DNA of 45,811 nucleotides from assembly GCA_013813775.1 (NCBI GenBank), contig JACCRE010000270.1, positions 1-45,811 on the forward strand. The letters run 5' to 3'. Source of the stretch: Planctomycetaceae bacterium (lineage in GTDB: Bacteria > Planctomycetota > Planctomycetia > Planctomycetales > Planctomycetaceae). The notes beneath the pieces are model-generated. The model was given only the letters and a program-made list of their open reading frames with translations. It had not been told where the DNA came from and ran no database searches. The translations under genes and the position numbers were made by a program. Positions 34,270 through 43,864 of this stretch are shown one piece after another (the first letter of the stretch is position 1; each line of letters opens with the position of its first letter).

Positions 34270-35682
34270 TTATCCGACCGGATCAGGATAACGATAGACC
34301 TTGCCCTGCTCGAAGTTGCGGAGCAGGAGGTCATCACCATCGCGGCCGACGACGTAGTTCGGCATCAGCGGGATCTTACCGCCGCCGCCGGGAGCGTCGA
34401 TCACGTATTGAGGCACCGCGTAGCCGGTCGTGTGGCCGCGCAAGCCTTCGATGATCTCGAGCCCCTTGGAAACGGGTGTCCGGAAGTGAGCCGAGCCGCT
34501 GATCGGGTCGCACTGATAAATGTAGTACGGCCGCACGCGCATCATCAGCAGCTTGTGGAACAGCTTCTTCATGGCGTCGACGCTGTCGTTGACGCCCTTG
34601 AGCAGCACCGTCTGCGCACCGAGCGGAACGCCCGCGTCGGCGAGCCGTGCGCAGGCCTTGGCGGCTTCCGGGGTGCATTCGTCTTCGTGCAGGAAGTGAA
34701 TGCTCATCCACAGCGGATGATGTCGCTTCAGCACGCGGCAAAGCTGCGGCGTGATCCGTTGCGGCAACACCGCGGGCATCTTCGTGCCGATCCGCACGAA
34801 CTCGATGTGCGGGATCGCTCGCAGGTTGCCGAGCAGCCAGTCGAGCTTCTCTTCGCCCATCGCCAGCGGATCGCCGCCGCTGATGAGCACGTCGCGAATC
34901 TGCGGTTTGCTGCGCAGATATTCGAAGATCTTCTCGAAGCGCGCCTTGCTGCTCGTGACGTCGCCGTTGCCGACGACGCGACTGCGGGTGCAGTACCGGC
35001 AGTACGTCGAGCAGAAGTCGAGTCCGAGCAGCAACACCCGATCGGGGTAACGATGCACGAGGCCCGGAACGGGGCTGTGACCGTCCTCCCCGAGCGGATC
35101 GTCGGCCTCGCCGTAGGATCGCAGGAACTCTTCCGAACGCGGAATCACCGTCCGCCGCAGCGGCTCGTCGGCGTCGTTCGGGTCGAGCAAGCTCATGTAG
35201 TACGGCGTGACGCCGACCGCGAGCAGCTTGCCGTTGCCGACGAGACCGTCGCGTTCTTCCTGGCACAGATGCAGCATCTGCTCCATCTGTTCGATGGTGC
35301 GCACGCGGTTCTGCGACTGCCAGCGCCAGTCGCTCCACTCCTTCTCGGTCGCGGAAGGGTAGAACTTCTTCCGGAACGCGAGCGTTTTGGGAGTGGTCGT
35401 TGCTCGACGGCCCGAAACGACGGGGGCGGCGAGCGTCTTCGTCGGTCGCTTCCTGCGGGCCTGCCCGTCGGGAGCGGTCGGGTCGAGGTGCCGCCGGAGC
35501 GCCGATTCTTTTCGTGCGGCACGCGGCGGCTTGCCCGGTTTGTCGGGCGAGAGGTGGCCGAAGTCGGCCGAGTCGATGATGGGGAGAGAGAGTTGGGTGC
35601 GTCCCCCCGGACCAGGAGGCTCCTCGGAGGAGAAACCGCTCTCTGCAGTTTTCTCGCTGCCGGAAAACACCGTACCGCTCAT
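34270..35682 (-). CDS. kamA: Lysine 2,3-aminomutase family (radical SAM/PLP)
   Basis: 470 aa. A poorly conserved N-terminal region of about 100 aa precedes the catalytic core LAFRKKFYPSATEKEWSDWR. Radical-SAM cysteines are C224, C228 and C231 (CSTYCRYC), and the PLP Lys is K436 in APGGGGKIPLMPNY. The motif ISGGDPL is also present. KamA converts L-lysine to L-beta-lysine; glutamate 2,3-aminomutase is a related option that cannot be excluded. Longer than the EpmB at 11410, with which it shares the core. Located upstream of the YkgJ and ATP-grasp group on the same strand. Confidence 0.85.
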   Translation of the reverse strand: MSGTVFSGSEKTAESGFSSEEPPGPGGRTQLSLPIIDSADFGHLSPDKPGKPPRAARKESALRRHLDPTAPDGQARRKRPTKTLAAPVVSGRRATTTPKTLAFRKKFYPSATEKEWSDWRWQSQNRVRTIEQMEQMLHLCQEERDGLVGNGKLLAVGVTPYYMSLLDPNDADEPLRRTVIPRSEEFLRSYGEADDPLGEDGHSPVPGLVHRYPDRVLLLGLDFCSTYCRYCTRSRVVGNGDVTSSKARFEKIFEYLRSKPQIRDVLISGGDPLAMGEEKLDWLLGNLRAIPHIEFVRIGTKMPAVLPQRITPQLCRVLKRHHPLWMSIHFLHEDECTPEAAKACARLADAGVPLGAQTVLLKGVNDSVDAMKKLFHKLLMMRVRPYYIYQCDPISGSAHFRTPVSKGLEIIEGLRGHTTGYAVPQYVIDAPGGGGKIPLMPNYVVGRDGDDLLLRNFEQGKVYRYPDPVG

Positions 35683-36217
35683 CGTGGGGAGAACCCCTGG
35701 AGCCTGTGTCGCCGTCGCCTGGCTGACTCCGAGCCGAGCGACGCCGCCGTGCCGCCTAAGGACAATCCGTCAGGCCAGCCGCGGCGATCGAGACGGGTGT
35801 CGAACGTCGATGAATCGACCCCTACCTCCATGAGCGCAGAATTAGATTTTCTCTTCGCCAAGAGATCAATGCCTATTTACCTCTCTCGGCACTATTTTCT
35901 CCGACTTGCCCCGTCGCCTGCGGCAATCACCCCATCCGACAGCGCTGGGGTTTGACGGTAAGGATAGGACATGCAAAACAGTTTCGCTCAAGTTATCGGC
36001 GTTCTCAGCGCCCGAATGCATACGAGTTTTCGGGTGTGTGGCACGCCCTGACGTAGGAAGGGCGTGGCGAGACATCTGACGCCCACGCCCATCCCGTTGG
36101 TCTGGGCCTGCCACCCAGCCGGCATAGAACTCTCGGGGTTCTCCCCCGCACGAACACCTTAGATCAGCAGCTATACTCGATGAGGGGTCGCCGCCGAAGT
36201 TCTTTTGGAAGCAGGTT
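35683..36217. other. Divergent gap between KamA and the AsmA-like gene
   Basis: 535 bp without a convincing gene. The repeat at 36034-36115 lies in it; the rest is ordinary intergenic sequence. Both promoters should be here; I found no clear boxes. Confidence 0.5.
36034..36115. repeat. GTGGCACGCCCTGACG-family repeat, copy 2
   Basis: GTGGCACGCCCTGACGTAGG, continuing AAGGGCGTGGCGA, closely matches the left arm at 20881. An inverse arm (GCCCACGCCC through TGGGCCTGCCAC) lies at 36080-36113. This is the second copy of one dispersed family, 15 kb from the first. Confidence 0.75.
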
Positions 36218-39200
36218 ATGTCGGTATCAAGGATCTTGTGCATCGCGGCAGTCGTGGCAGTCTCACTCGCGGGAGCGCGGCCCGCGTCGGCTCAACCCGC
36301 GAGCTGGCTGACGCGGGCCACGAGCGCGGTGCGAGATCAGTTGAGCACCGACACGCCGCGTGTCTTGCGGAGGTCGATCGAACTCGACAATGCGAGCCTT
36401 GAGACGCTCAAGAACCGGCTCGGCTGGTTCGGGATCGAGATTCCGCTCGATCTCCAGGGCGACGTGACGGCCCGGCTGAGTGTGGAAATCGACCTGACGG
36501 GCCTCAACAACGCACGCTCCTACCGCATCAACGGCTCGCTTTCGTCGCAGCGGCTCGTCGTCGAGGGCCTTGTGTTGCGGGACTTCTCGGCGACGGTGCG
36601 TTACGTCGACGGCAGGCTGACGCTCGAACAACTCGTCGCGACGGTGCCCGATCCGCGTCGTGGACAACCGGCGGGCCGCATCGACGGCCAGGCGACATTG
36701 CAGTTGATTCCGGTCGGCGGAGTGACGGCTTCGCTCCGATTGAACGGCGTTCCACTGGAGCAGTTCAGCCGAAAGATCGAGGCGGCCGCAGCGCTCACTG
36801 GTGGCCGCCTCATGGGGACTGTGTCGGCCGAGGCACCCGTCGCCACCGTGAACGATATCACGTCGTGGCGGGCGAACGGCGAACTGGCGATCGCCGATCT
36901 GTCGGCAGCGGAGCGAGCGGTCAGCCGAGCCGCGACGAGCTTGGAAATCGCAAACGGCGTGCTGACGCTGTCCGACCTGACCGCGACGATCGAAGGCGAA
37001 CGTGTCGCGGGTGCGGGGACTCTCAACTTCACAAGTCCCTTCGGCTATCAGACGTCGCTCTCGGTGCCTGAAGGTGATCTGTCGCGGCTCGAAGCGCTCG
37101 TCGACCAGCCGTTGCCGGCACGCTGGTCCGGCCGTTATGTCGCGACCGCACAGGCGAACGGTGAACTCAGCCCCTTCACGATCGCGGCGGTCGGATCACT
37201 GACGGGAAACGACTGGACGGCCGCGGATCTGCCGATCGACGCGTTCACGGCGAACGTCGAAACCGACGGAATCACGCTGACATTGACGAGCCTGAAGGCC
37301 ACCGCGCTCGACGGAGACTGGTCGGGCGACGCCACGCTGGGACTGGAAGCGCCCTATCGCTACGACTCGACGTTGACGCTCTCGGGCCTGAACCTCTCGC
37401 AAGCGAGGTCGCTCGCGAACAGGCTCGATCCGCGGCTGAACCCCGCCGGAACGGCCTCGGCGAAGTTCACGAGTCGCGGCACGCTGGAGCCGCGGGAGAT
37501 CACGGCATCGGGCGAAATGCAGATCGACGAGCTGCGCCTGAATGGCGAAGCATTTTCGTCAGCGATCTTGCAAGGGTCGCTGATCCCGACCGCGATCGAG
37601 CTGACGAGTCTCGATCTCAAAGGGCCGAGTAGCCGGCTGACGGGCAAAGGTCGCATCGAACTCACCGACGAGCATGCCTTTTCCTTCCGGTTCTCGCCGG
37701 AACGCTTCGATCTCGCCGCGCTCGACCCGGTCATCACTGTGGCCGTACGAGAACGGGCCAGAGCAGAGCAACCCGTCGCGTTTCAAGCCAATCAGAACGG
37801 TGAAGGTGCGGACGACTCAGCAGCGAGGCCGCCCGCCGTCGATGCCGCTCCCCCGTCATCGGCCGTGGCGGGCACCGCGACGGGTGACATCGACGTGCAG
37901 GGTCAGGCGCTGCCGTTCAAGCTCGACGCGCTCGATGGATCGTTGTTCTTCGAGGACCTGACGGTCGCGGGGGTTACATTCGACCGGGCCGAATTCGTCG
38001 CGAAGACCGAGAATCGAACCGTCAATCTCTCGCGCCTGCTGCTGGCGAAGGGTGAGGGCCGCTTGGAAGGCGAAGGTCGCTTCGGTCTTGATGCTCCGGG
38101 TGCATTTTCAGCCACGCTGCGACCGACGAACTTTGTGATCGAGGAAGCGAGTCCGCTGTTTGGTCCGCTGGGCATTGCTCAAATCGATCTGCCGCCGATC
38201 TCAGGTTCACTGAACGGCGAACTCGCGGTCGCGGGCGAGACGCAGCCGTTTCGACTCGAAACCGCACACGGCCATCTCGCGGGCGACGACATACGGATCG
38301 GACGCCTGCTGGTGGATCGCTTCGAGGTCGCGATGGCCACTGCCGACGACGTGATCGCGATCACCGACCTATTGGTCGTGATCGGTGACGGCCAATTGAC
38401 GGGCAATGCGTCGATCGGTCTTCAGAACGAGCAGCCGTTCGAAGCCACGCTGCGACCGGAGCGATTTCGCATCGAGCTTTTACGTCCGCTCTTCGGTGAA
38501 GGCGGGCTGATCGAGAGCGACTTCCCGCCGGTGTCGGGCCGGCTGTCGGGCGAGATGACCGTGAGAGGACGCGTCGCCCCGGCGATGGTCGAAGGCATTT
38601 CCGGCACCATCCGCAGCGAGAACGGCAGCGTTGCGGGTGTACGGTTTCAGAACGCGAGCCTGACCATCGCCAGCGACGGCGGAGTCGCCACCATTCGCCG
38701 TCTCGAAGCCGTGAGCGCCTTCGGTCGCCTGAACGCGTCGGGATCGCTCGGCTTGGCCGCGCCCTACAGTTACGCAGCCGATCTGCGGTTTGAAGAATTT
38801 GATCTTTCGGCGATCGGCGAGATCACCGCCGCGATCACCGAAGCGCAGCGACCCGATATCGCGAGCCCCGCTGAAGTCGCCCCCGGCACTGGAACTCTTC
38901 CCATCGATCTTGAAGGACTCGCGAACATCACCGGCAACGTCGAGGGCGCGCTGACTCCGTTCGTCCTCACCGGCGATGGCACGGCCGGCTCCGACCGGCT
39001 CGTGCTCGACGCGAACGACGTCTCAACGCTGTTCAAGCGGACGATTCTTACGACGCCGAGCTTCAACTGGCGTTACAACGAGAACCGGCTCACGCTCGCC
39101 GACATCGCCGCGGGTCTCGGGGGCGGCACCCTCGCCGGCACGGCGGCGGTTCCCTTAGGTGACGCGACCGCTGGATCTCTCGACCTCAACATAACGGATG

Positions 39201-40759
39201 TCGCGCTGGCCGACTTTCTCGAATTGCCGGCTCGAATCGACGGCGTCGCCACCGGAGAGATCGCCGCGACGCTCAGCCCCGTCCAGGCCGACGGCGAGCG
39301 CGCCGCCACCGGAACGGCCGACCTTGCGATCCCGGCTTTGCGTGTCGGACGAATCAACGCCGGCGACGTCACCGCCCAAGTTTCGTTCACCGATGTCATG
39401 TTTCGATACGACGTCGCCGGCACCCTGTTCGACGGACCGCTGGCTGCTCAAGGAACGCTTTCGCTTGATCCGTCGGCCCGTGAGGCGTCCGCCGGCTCCG
39501 TGAGTTGGACGGGGGGGAATCTCGCCAGAGCGTCGGCGGCCTATAGCGATGCCCCGTCACTCGCGGGCCGCGTCGATGCACGAATCGACTACGACCTCTC
39601 GGCGGCGACAAAGGCCAGCGGCACGATTGAGCTTTCCGAAGTGCGGCAGGGAACGATGTTGCTCACCGATCGTCTCGCGGCGCGGTTATTGTGGACTGAT
39701 GGAGAGTTGCGCTTCGAGAACACCGCCGGCGGCTACGCCGGCGGCAGCGTGTTGCTGTCGGCAAGGCTCGACCTTTTTGATCTCACGCGCGGCACGATCG
39801 AGGTGCTGCTGCGTCGCGCCGACGCCCAGCGTGCCGTCGGCTGGATTCCGGGGCTGGAACCGCTCGAAGGCACTCTCGATTTGCGGCTGCGCGGCCGGCT
39901 GGGTCAGTTGTGGAGGTGGGAAGGCGACGCCGAAGTCGGTCGCGGAACTTATGGACCCCTTGCGTTCTCGTCGGCTCGGGTGCCGCTCACGATCGACGCC
40001 GATCCTTTCCGCGGAACTGTGCGAATCGAATCTCGACGGGCGAGCCTGCGGGCCGCGCATGGACGAGGCATTCTGAACGTCTCCGCCGACGTCGGACTCG
40101 CCCGTCGCATCTCCATCGACGCGACATTCAACAATCTCGATGCGGCCGAAGTCCTCGACGGCGACGGATTGGGGGACCGTGTGGCAGGAGGTCGCGTCAG
40201 CGGGACACTCACGCTTTCGTCACGCGACTATCGCACGATCGCCGATCTCGAAGGTTCGCTGATCGCGTCGCTGGCCGGCTCGCGGGCACAGAATCTCCCC
40301 ATCATCGGCAGCGTGTTCGACGTCGCGCGCCTACCGACGGGCGGCGGCGGGAACATCGAACGCGGCACGATCCGCGTTTTCTTCCGACGAGGCGTGGCCC
40401 GCGTCGAGGAGCTTGCGCTCGCAGGCAGCTCCTTCCGTCTGTACGCCGACGGCACGATTGCGATGGCCTCGCAACGGCTCGCGCTCGACGTCGTCACCGA
40501 CACGAGTCCCGCCCGAGTCGATCGCCTGCTCGCGGGCTTCCTGCTGCGGCAATTGGTCGATTACGCGACTCCGATCGGCTGGCTCGAACGGGCGAACCGG
40601 TTCATCTCCGAACGCGCGCTGTATCTTCGCGTGACCGGCACGATCGAACGCCCCGTCGTGCGCGTCCGACCGTTCGAGCAGCTCGGGCAGGAGGGCGTTC
40701 GCTTTTTCCTGAACGAGATCGCCGCGCCGGCCGGCGGCGCGGCGGTCATCTCTCCTTGA
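36218..40759 (+). CDS. Large AsmA/TamB-like exported repeat protein
   Basis: 1513 aa. Residues 1-25 form a signal peptide (RILCIAAVVAVSLAGARPASA). The body is a long string of beta-strand repeats of roughly 100-115 residues: ATLRPTNFVIEEAS near residue 632 is echoed by ATLRPERFRIELL near 743, and L-x-G-x-G-x-L and GDGxLxG patterns recur. The C-terminus (YADGTIAMASQRLALDVVT, then RVTGTIERPVVRVRPFEQL) is an AsmA-like C-terminal domain. Such proteins are thought to form lipid-conducting bridges or to aid outer-membrane assembly; assignment to the family is from pattern only. No membrane anchor beyond the signal is evident. No partner gene is next to it. Confidence 0.72.
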   Translation: MSVSRILCIAAVVAVSLAGARPASAQPASWLTRATSAVRDQLSTDTPRVLRRSIELDNASLETLKNRLGWFGIEIPLDLQGDVTARLSVEIDLTGLNNARSYRINGSLSSQRLVVEGLVLRDFSATVRYVDGRLTLEQLVATVPDPRRGQPAGRIDGQATLQLIPVGGVTASLRLNGVPLEQFSRKIEAAAALTGGRLMGTVSAEAPVATVNDITSWRANGELAIADLSAAERAVSRAATSLEIANGVLTLSDLTATIEGERVAGAGTLNFTSPFGYQTSLSVPEGDLSRLEALVDQPLPARWSGRYVATAQANGELSPFTIAAVGSLTGNDWTAADLPIDAFTANVETDGITLTLTSLKATALDGDWSGDATLGLEAPYRYDSTLTLSGLNLSQARSLANRLDPRLNPAGTASAKFTSRGTLEPREITASGEMQIDELRLNGEAFSSAILQGSLIPTAIELTSLDLKGPSSRLTGKGRIELTDEHAFSFRFSPERFDLAALDPVITVAVRERARAEQPVAFQANQNGEGADDSAARPPAVDAAPPSSAVAGTATGDIDVQGQALPFKLDALDGSLFFEDLTVAGVTFDRAEFVAKTENRTVNLSRLLLAKGEGRLEGEGRFGLDAPGAFSATLRPTNFVIEEASPLFGPLGIAQIDLPPISGSLNGELAVAGETQPFRLETAHGHLAGDDIRIGRLLVDRFEVAMATADDVIAITDLLVVIGDGQLTGNASIGLQNEQPFEATLRPERFRIELLRPLFGEGGLIESDFPPVSGRLSGEMTVRGRVAPAMVEGISGTIRSENGSVAGVRFQNASLTIASDGGVATIRRLEAVSAFGRLNASGSLGLAAPYSYAADLRFEEFDLSAIGEITAAITEAQRPDIASPAEVAPGTGTLPIDLEGLANITGNVEGALTPFVLTGDGTAGSDRLVLDANDVSTLFKRTILTTPSFNWRYNENRLTLADIAAGLGGGTLAGTAAVPLGDATAGSLDLNITDVALADFLELPARIDGVATGEIAATLSPVQADGERAATGTADLAIPALRVGRINAGDVTAQVSFTDVMFRYDVAGTLFDGPLAAQGTLSLDPSAREASAGSVSWTGGNLARASAAYSDAPSLAGRVDARIDYDLSAATKASGTIELSEVRQGTMLLTDRLAARLLWTDGELRFENTAGGYAGGSVLLSARLDLFDLTRGTIEVLLRRADAQRAVGWIPGLEPLEGTLDLRLRGRLGQLWRWEGDAEVGRGTYGPLAFSSARVPLTIDADPFRGTVRIESRRASLRAAHGRGILNVSADVGLARRISIDATFNNLDAAEVLDGDGLGDRVAGGRVSGTLTLSSRDYRTIADLEGSLIASLAGSRAQNLPIIGSVFDVARLPTGGGGNIERGTIRVFFRRGVARVEELALAGSSFRLYADGTIAMASQRLALDVVTDTSPARVDRLLAGFLLRQLVDYATPIGWLERANRFISERALYLRVTGTIERPVVRVRPFEQLGQEGVRFFLNEIAAPAGGAAVISP

Positions 40760-40890
40760 ACGCGAGACCATCAGCGCGGTCCGGCTCCTGAAGCTCGCCG
40801 GCCTGTCTGAAGCCAGTTTCAAAAAGATGATCCGCCATCGCAGCACGGTGCATCTCTACGGATGCGGTGACCGCACAAGGCGGAGAACCA

Positions 40891-42009
40891 TCACGCTGCC
40901 TGCTGTGCGGCGGGTCGCTCGGGGACGAGCCGTTCGGTCGTCGGCGTGCCGTCGAAGCGGAGCCAGCGATAGTTTTCGTAATCGTAGAGCTGGCAGATCC
41001 GCAGCGTGCGACGGAAATTCGCGATATCCCACGCCTGAACGAGAATGTCGTCGGGATACGCCGCTTCGAGAACCCGCTGTTGCTTCGGCAGGTTGTACAG
41101 CGGAATCTTCGGGTCCACGTGATGGGCCGTGTGATCCATGATGTTGTGCAGGGCGACCTCGAAGAAGCGCGGCAGCCGGACATGCACGCCCGATTTCACC
41201 TGGCCACGAAACGCCGACCAGTCTTCCTCGCGGTCATACCAGGGCACCTGCGGGTGCGTGTGATGCTGGAAGGTCGCATACGCCATGACCCAGTTCCAGA
41301 TCATGAACGGCAACATCACGCCGACCGCGATCGAGAGCAGTCCGGTGATCGCCGGATGGACGATCTGCGGCGCGGGCGCGAGGCCCATCACCGCAAGTTG
41401 CGTCAGACCGAAGGCGACGACGAGCGCTCGGTCTCGCTGGAACGTGTGAATTGCTTTTCCACGCGGCGTTTGCACCCCCTTGGGGAACATCTCCTGGTGC
41501 CACCAGACTTCGACGAGGTAGAACAGCGCGATCCCCGGCTCGCTGCGATAGATGCGTTCGGCCCACTGTCGCCAGCGCGGCAGGCGATCGAACTCGGCCT
41601 TTGTGAAGGGAGCGTAGACGGGGTCTTTGCCTCGCAGGTTCGTCCAGCCGTGGTGCATTCCGTTGTGTGAATGAATCCACGCCGCGGCCGGATGCAGGCT
41701 CGGCAACAATGCGAGCCTCCCAAGCAGGCGGTTCATCGCCTGAGAAGGCGTGAGGCTGCCGTGGCACGCATCATGACCCACAACGAACAACCCAGCGATC
41801 GTAAGGCCGTTCACGCAGGCGAACAGCACGCGTAAGGGCCAGTTCGGTGCCAGGGCGCAGGCCGCGAACGTCGCCAGGTACGGCCCAGCGGTGATCGCGA
41901 AGTAGAAAAGCCCTTTCGCAAGCGACCTGGCGCGGCTGTCGTCGGGGAGTGCCGCGCGAACCTCGCTCAGCGTCGGTTCGCGGTCGGGGAGTGACTGGTC
42001 GGAGGACAT
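40891..42009 (-). CDS. Fatty acid desaturase
   Basis: 372 aa from the ATG at 42009. Three histidine boxes of membrane-bound di-iron desaturases are visible: HDACH at 79-83, HSHNGMHH at 113-120 and HTAHH at 293-297. Hydrophobic segments lie between them (LFYFAITAGPYLATFAACAL, LLSIAVGVMLPFMIWNWVMA). The enzyme inserts a double bond in an acyl chain or oxidises a related lipid at the membrane. The similarity is to delta-12-type and related bacterial desaturases; the position specificity is not known. Confidence 0.88.
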   Translation of the reverse strand: MSSDQSLPDREPTLSEVRAALPDDSRARSLAKGLFYFAITAGPYLATFAACALAPNWPLRVLFACVNGLTIAGLFVVGHDACHGSLTPSQAMNRLLGRLALLPSLHPAAAWIHSHNGMHHGWTNLRGKDPVYAPFTKAEFDRLPRWRQWAERIYRSEPGIALFYLVEVWWHQEMFPKGVQTPRGKAIHTFQRDRALVVAFGLTQLAVMGLAPAPQIVHPAITGLLSIAVGVMLPFMIWNWVMAYATFQHHTHPQVPWYDREEDWSAFRGQVKSGVHVRLPRFFEVALHNIMDHTAHHVDPKIPLYNLPKQQRVLEAAYPDDILVQAWDIANFRRTLRICQLYDYENYRWLRFDGTPTTERLVPERPAAQQAA

Positions 42010-42116
42010 GACAACCCGTCGTGCTCGGCGCATGCGAAACGAGGGACGAAGCACACCGCCGCCCCATCCGGGCGACCATAGTTCATCCCGCGTCACAACG
42101 GCAACGGCAGTCCCGG

Positions 42117-42830
42117 CTAGGGAAGGGAGGGCAACGGCGCTTCTACGGGCTGCGAAGCGTCTTTCACAGTCATCGGAATGCCCGGCTCATCAGCCAGCGT
42201 CGGCTCGGCCCCGGTCTCGCCGGCGTCGGATTGAGTCGCAGCCGCGTCGAGCATACGGCGGGCCTTTTCGGCTGCCGGTGTTTCCGGAAACGTGGTCGTG
42301 ATCTCTTCGAGCACGACGCGAATCTCGGCGAGGTCGGCTTCGGCCCGTTTCTCGGCCAATGTTCTTTCGAGTTCAGCGATGCGTCGGTCGAGCTCGGCGG
42401 CATCGAGCAGTGCCGCGGCTTCACCGGCAAGCGAGGCCAGACGGCTGCGCTTCTGCCGCAACTTTGCGGCGTCGTCGGGCTCGTTCTCGGTAAAAGGCGC
42501 CGGCATCGCTCCGAACGGATCGTCTGAAGGGCCGCTCGCGTGTATTTCTCCGGGCGGAGGTCCGAAAGCGCTGCTTCCGAACGGATCGTCGGCCTCGATG
42601 GTTCGGGAAGTCTGTCTCGAAGACGCAGGCGGATGAAACCCATCGTTCTCGAACGATTGCGACTCACGTGAATCCGTTCGCTCCGCAGCCGCCAGAATTG
42701 GAGCGGGTTCGGCCGCCGAGAACACGAATTGAGCGGACAAAGCGAACAGCCCCGCCAGCACGCCCAGCGACAACACGCCGGTCGTGACCAACCCGACGAC
42801 GAAGACGAATGATTTCGCAATGCGATGCAT
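42117..42830 (-). CDS. Membrane-anchored coiled-coil protein of unknown function
   Basis: 237 aa from the ATG at 42830, which has AAGGAGG about 6 bases upstream. Residues 8-35 form one membrane helix (VFVVGLVTTGVLSLGVLAGL). Next comes a Pro/Asp/Ser-rich linker, with DDPFGSSAFGPPPG and DDPFGAMPAPF as an internal repeat. A coiled coil follows (ELDRRIAELERTLAEKRAEA). It ends in a low-complexity tail. No family is recognised. A single-pass protein with its coiled coil outside the membrane core is the likely layout. Confidence 0.7.
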   Translation of the reverse strand: MHRIAKSFVFVVGLVTTGVLSLGVLAGLFALSAQFVFSAAEPAPILAAAERTDSRESQSFENDGFHPPASSRQTSRTIEADDPFGSSAFGPPPGEIHASGPSDDPFGAMPAPFTENEPDDAAKLRQKRSRLASLAGEAAALLDAAELDRRIAELERTLAEKRAEADLAEIRVVLEEITTTFPETPAAEKARRMLDAAATQSDAGETGAEPTLADEPGIPMTVKDASQPVEAPLPSLP

Positions 42831-42964
42831 CGGCCCCTCCTTGTTGAAAACGGCGCAGTCCATCCGTCGCGGCAGACTACCCGGCGCATCGCCCTTCAGC
42901 AAGACGATTCGCGAGCAACCCGCTCGGCGGTGCCGCCGGCGACCGGCTTCACAGAATCAGATGG

Positions 42965-43570
42965 TCACCGGAATCCCGTGAGTCGCGTCCACAAGAGTTC
43001 GAACGCGATGACCAGTAGCAGCAGGACGACGATTCCGAACACATGGCCGCGACATACGACGCCTGCAACTTCGCCAAACCCGAAGTGCTTCCCTTGACGA
43101 TTCCACAACGCGAAGCCGATGGGAATCGTCACCATCCCGAATGCAGCGAGCAGCCACGGCGGTGTTCCCAGGCGCAGCATGTCATGCGCATCGCCGACCG
43201 GTTCGATGACGCCGTAGCCGATGTAAACGCCGTTCGCGACGAGGCAGAAGGCCGCGAAGAATCGCCAGAGATGGATGCTCGGCAAGCCCGCCTTCGATGT
43301 AAGCCACCAGGCGAACATAGGCAGGGCGCAGCCGATGATCGGTCCGCCCCACACGACCACGAGTGGCTGCGGGTTCGGCGAGACATCGGTCCGCGAGATC
43401 GCCAGCGGATGCAGCACGACGGCCGTGACCGTTCCTCTCGTCAGCCATGCCGCCAAAACGTGCCCGGCTTCGTGAACGATCTGCATGCCGAGCCAACAGA
43501 GCGGGACGACAAGCGCGAACAGCGAGCCCCGCAGGCGATGGCGAGATTGCTCTATGGCAGGATCGGGCAC
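42965..43570 (-). CDS. M50-like membrane metalloprotease
   Basis: 201 aa. The zinc-binding HExxH is HEAGH at residues 33-37 inside the first or second hydrophobic helix (GMQIVHEAGHVLAAWLTRG), as in site-2 proteases and their M50 relatives. Several further hydrophobic segments are visible. The second zinc ligand (NxxPxxxxD-type) is not obvious, so it may be a degenerate or divergent member. It precedes the Uma2-linked group on the same strand. Substrate unknown. Confidence 0.72.
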   Translation of the reverse strand: MPDPAIEQSRHRLRGSLFALVVPLCWLGMQIVHEAGHVLAAWLTRGTVTAVVLHPLAISRTDVSPNPQPLVVVWGGPIIGCALPMFAWWLTSKAGLPSIHLWRFFAAFCLVANGVYIGYGVIEPVGDAHDMLRLGTPPWLLAAFGMVTIPIGFALWNRQGKHFGFGEVAGVVCRGHVFGIVVLLLLVIAFELLWTRLTGFR

Positions 43571-43588
43571 GATGCGTTCGTCGCAACC

Positions 43589-43864
43589 TCAATCCGCCGA
43601 AGTCGGTTTATCGACGGTCGTGGCGAACAAGAGCGGCGCCAGCAGGAAGGCGTAGATCGCCGCCAGCGCGGCGAGTTGCACGAAGAGAAGCGGGCCGTCG
43701 AAGAACAGGAACGCGTGGAAGACGAACCCCGACAAGGCGGCCGCGGTGACGAGGCGACCTTTGCGATCGAGCGGCGGCAACGTCCTTTGCAGCCAGTACA
43801 GGAACAGCAGCAACACGATGTCGAACGCGGCCAGCCCGCAGGCAAGCCAGGCGACGAAGCTCAT
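43589..43864 (-). CDS. Small membrane protein translated with Uma2
   Basis: 91 aa from ATG 43864, which overlaps the Uma2 stop (ATGA). About three hydrophobic segments: FVAWLACGLAAFDIVLLLFL, then AAALSGFVFHAFLFFDGPLL and QLAALAAIYAFLLAPLLFA. No family is recognised. The ATGA overlap implies translational coupling to the Uma2 gene. Confidence 0.65.
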   Translation of the reverse strand: MSFVAWLACGLAAFDIVLLLFLYWLQRTLPPLDRKGRLVTAAALSGFVFHAFLFFDGPLLFVQLAALAAIYAFLLAPLLFATTVDKPTSAD

